Shown piece after piece: positions 5,732-6,682 of a DNA stretch of 6,682 bases. This DNA comes from Helicobacteraceae bacterium UBA6016 (GTDB taxonomy: Bacteria; Campylobacterota; Campylobacteria; Campylobacterales; UBA6016): contig DIZY01000087.1 of NCBI GenBank assembly GCA_002428055.1, forward strand, positions 37,788 to 44,469, read 5' to 3'. The notes below the pieces were generated by a model. That model was given only the letters and a program-made list of their open reading frames with translations. It ran no database searches and was not told where the DNA came from. The position numbers and the translations under genes were made by a program. The stretch's first letter is position 1, and the number at the start of each line of letters is the position of its first letter.

Positions 5732-6682
5732 TTGAAGTCTTTGGCGCTTGCTAGACTGAGATATACGCCGTTTGGAGGAGCGGAAAATTATTTGGCGAGG
5801 CTTATTGGCGCGCTTGAGGCAAAGGGTGTAAAATACCGTATACTCTCGACAAACTGGGAGGGGGATGCGGCTACAAAAATTTATCTTCCAAAATACCTCC
5901 CCTCTTTTTTGCGAATACTCCGTTTTGCCTCAGCCGTCTGTTCCAAAAAATCTGCCAATGAGACCCTCTTTTCACTAGAGCGATTACCGTGCGCCGATGT
6001 GTACAGGGCGGGGGACGGTGTGCATAGGGCTTGGATAGACACGAGAATAAAGCATGGTGAAAGCGCTTTGAAGATATTTTCAAATCCGTTGCAGTTTACA
6101 TACCTTCATCTCGAAAAACGCACTTTTGAAAACTCACGCAAAATAATCGCCAACTCTTATTTTGTAAAAAACGACATCATAAAGTACTATGGCATAGACA
6201 ACTCCAAAATAGAGGTAGTCTACAACGGCGTACCGAAAAGCGATGTAGATGAGAATGAAGCTAGACGAAAAATAGAAGATGAGTTTGGGATAAAGGCGGG
6301 ACAAAAAATCATACTTTTTGTCGGTAGCGGCTTTATGCGAAAGGGCGGAGCGGAGTTTTTGAGCCTTGTTTCAAAACTAAAAAACAGAAATTTTACGGCA
6401 ATAATAGTCGGCAAAGAAAAAAATATCAAAAAATATAAGCATGAGGCGTCAAAGCTTGGCGTAAACGCTATTTTTACCGGAGCTAGACGGGACGCCGATG
6501 CGTTCTATGCCGCGGCCGATATATTTTTGTTTCCCACTCGTTATGAGCCTTTTTCAAATGTCTGCCTTGAGGCTATGGCTGGAGGGTGCGCCGTGGTAAC
6601 TACTGCGCAAAACGGTGCGGCGGAGATACTTGATGAGCGGTTTGTGATGAAAAATCCGCACGATGTGGCTATTTTGGAAATG
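5732..6682 (+). CDS. WaaG-like GT4 glycosyltransferase, partial (C-terminus beyond right edge)
   Basis: This frame starts at a TTG two bases after the tviB stop and stays open for 317 codons to the window edge. AAAAGG at 5718-5723, eight bases upstream, is a good ribosome binding site. The N-terminus aligns in spacing with WaaG (LPS core glucosyltransferase I): Y-x-P-F-G-G at residues 11-16, then WEGD at 42-45, then DVYRAGDGVHR at 89-99, where WaaG has a D-V-Y-x-A-x-D segment. The donor domain has VGSGFMRKGG (Arg203, Lys204, diphosphate contacts in this family), a GARRD loop, AAADIFLFPTRYEPFSNVCLEAMAGG with the E-x7-E pair Glu272/Glu280, and a TTAQNGAAEI helix. WaaG is about 370 residues long, so roughly 50-60 are missing. 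It probably adds a sugar to the core or glycan at the inner membrane face. The resemblance to WaaG is good, but the donor and acceptor are not proven. Confidence 0.88.
   Translation, partial: MKSLALARLRYTPFGGAENYLARLIGALEAKGVKYRILSTNWEGDAATKIYLPKYLPSFLRILRFASAVCSKKSANETLFSLERLPCADVYRAGDGVHRAWIDTRIKHGESALKIFSNPLQFTYLHLEKRTFENSRKIIANSYFVKNDIIKYYGIDNSKIEVVYNGVPKSDVDENEARRKIEDEFGIKAGQKIILFVGSGFMRKGGAEFLSLVSKLKNRNFTAIIVGKEKNIKKYKHEASKLGVNAIFTGARRDADAFYAAADIFLFPTRYEPFSNVCLEAMAGGCAVVTTAQNGAAEILDERFVMKNPHDVAILEM

Overview
The window is part of a cell-surface polysaccharide (lipopolysaccharide/lipo-oligosaccharide or capsule) biosynthesis locus. The low-to-moderate GC content, heavy use of AAA, ATA, TTT and AGA codons, tight gene packing, frequent TTG/GTG starts and the overall look of the Ugd and TviB-type proteins suggest a Campylobacterota bacterium (Campylobacter, Sulfurimonas or Sulfurospirillum-like). 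That placement is an inference from style and could not be checked by a search.

Layout. The left quarter is transcribed leftward: a GTG-initiated CgeB-type glycosyltransferase (1619 to 552), then a GT4-type glycosyltransferase that starts directly after its stop codon (551) and runs off the left edge. A short AT-rich divergent promoter region (about 1620-1744) separates this from a rightward run of four genes that continues past the right edge. These are a polytopic O-antigen ligase/polymerase-family membrane protein (1745-3112), UDP-glucose 6-dehydrogenase Ugd (3148-4476), a TviB/WbpO-type UDP-N-acetylhexosamine 6-dehydrogenase (4473-5729) and a WaaG-like GT4 glycosyltransferase (5732 to edge). 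The window is almost entirely coding, with no gene-free stretch longer than about 130 bases. I saw no tRNA, rRNA, CRISPR array, insertion sequence or clear intrinsic terminator.

How the genes fit together. Ugd should supply UDP-glucuronic acid, and the TviB-type enzyme a UDP-N-acetylhexosaminuronic acid. The three glycosyltransferases would build lipid-linked or lipid A-core-linked sugar chains in the cytoplasm. The ligase/polymerase-family protein would polymerise or attach the finished glycan on the periplasmic face. An acidic, uronic-acid-containing surface glycan is the simplest reading.

I found no convincing new biological system. The points most worth a second look are the near-absence of ATG starts (five of six genes use TTG or GTG), an inverted repeat placing a TATAAT on each strand between the divergent operons, the TTGA start/stop overlap joining the two dehydrogenases, and the undecided role of the ligase/polymerase protein.
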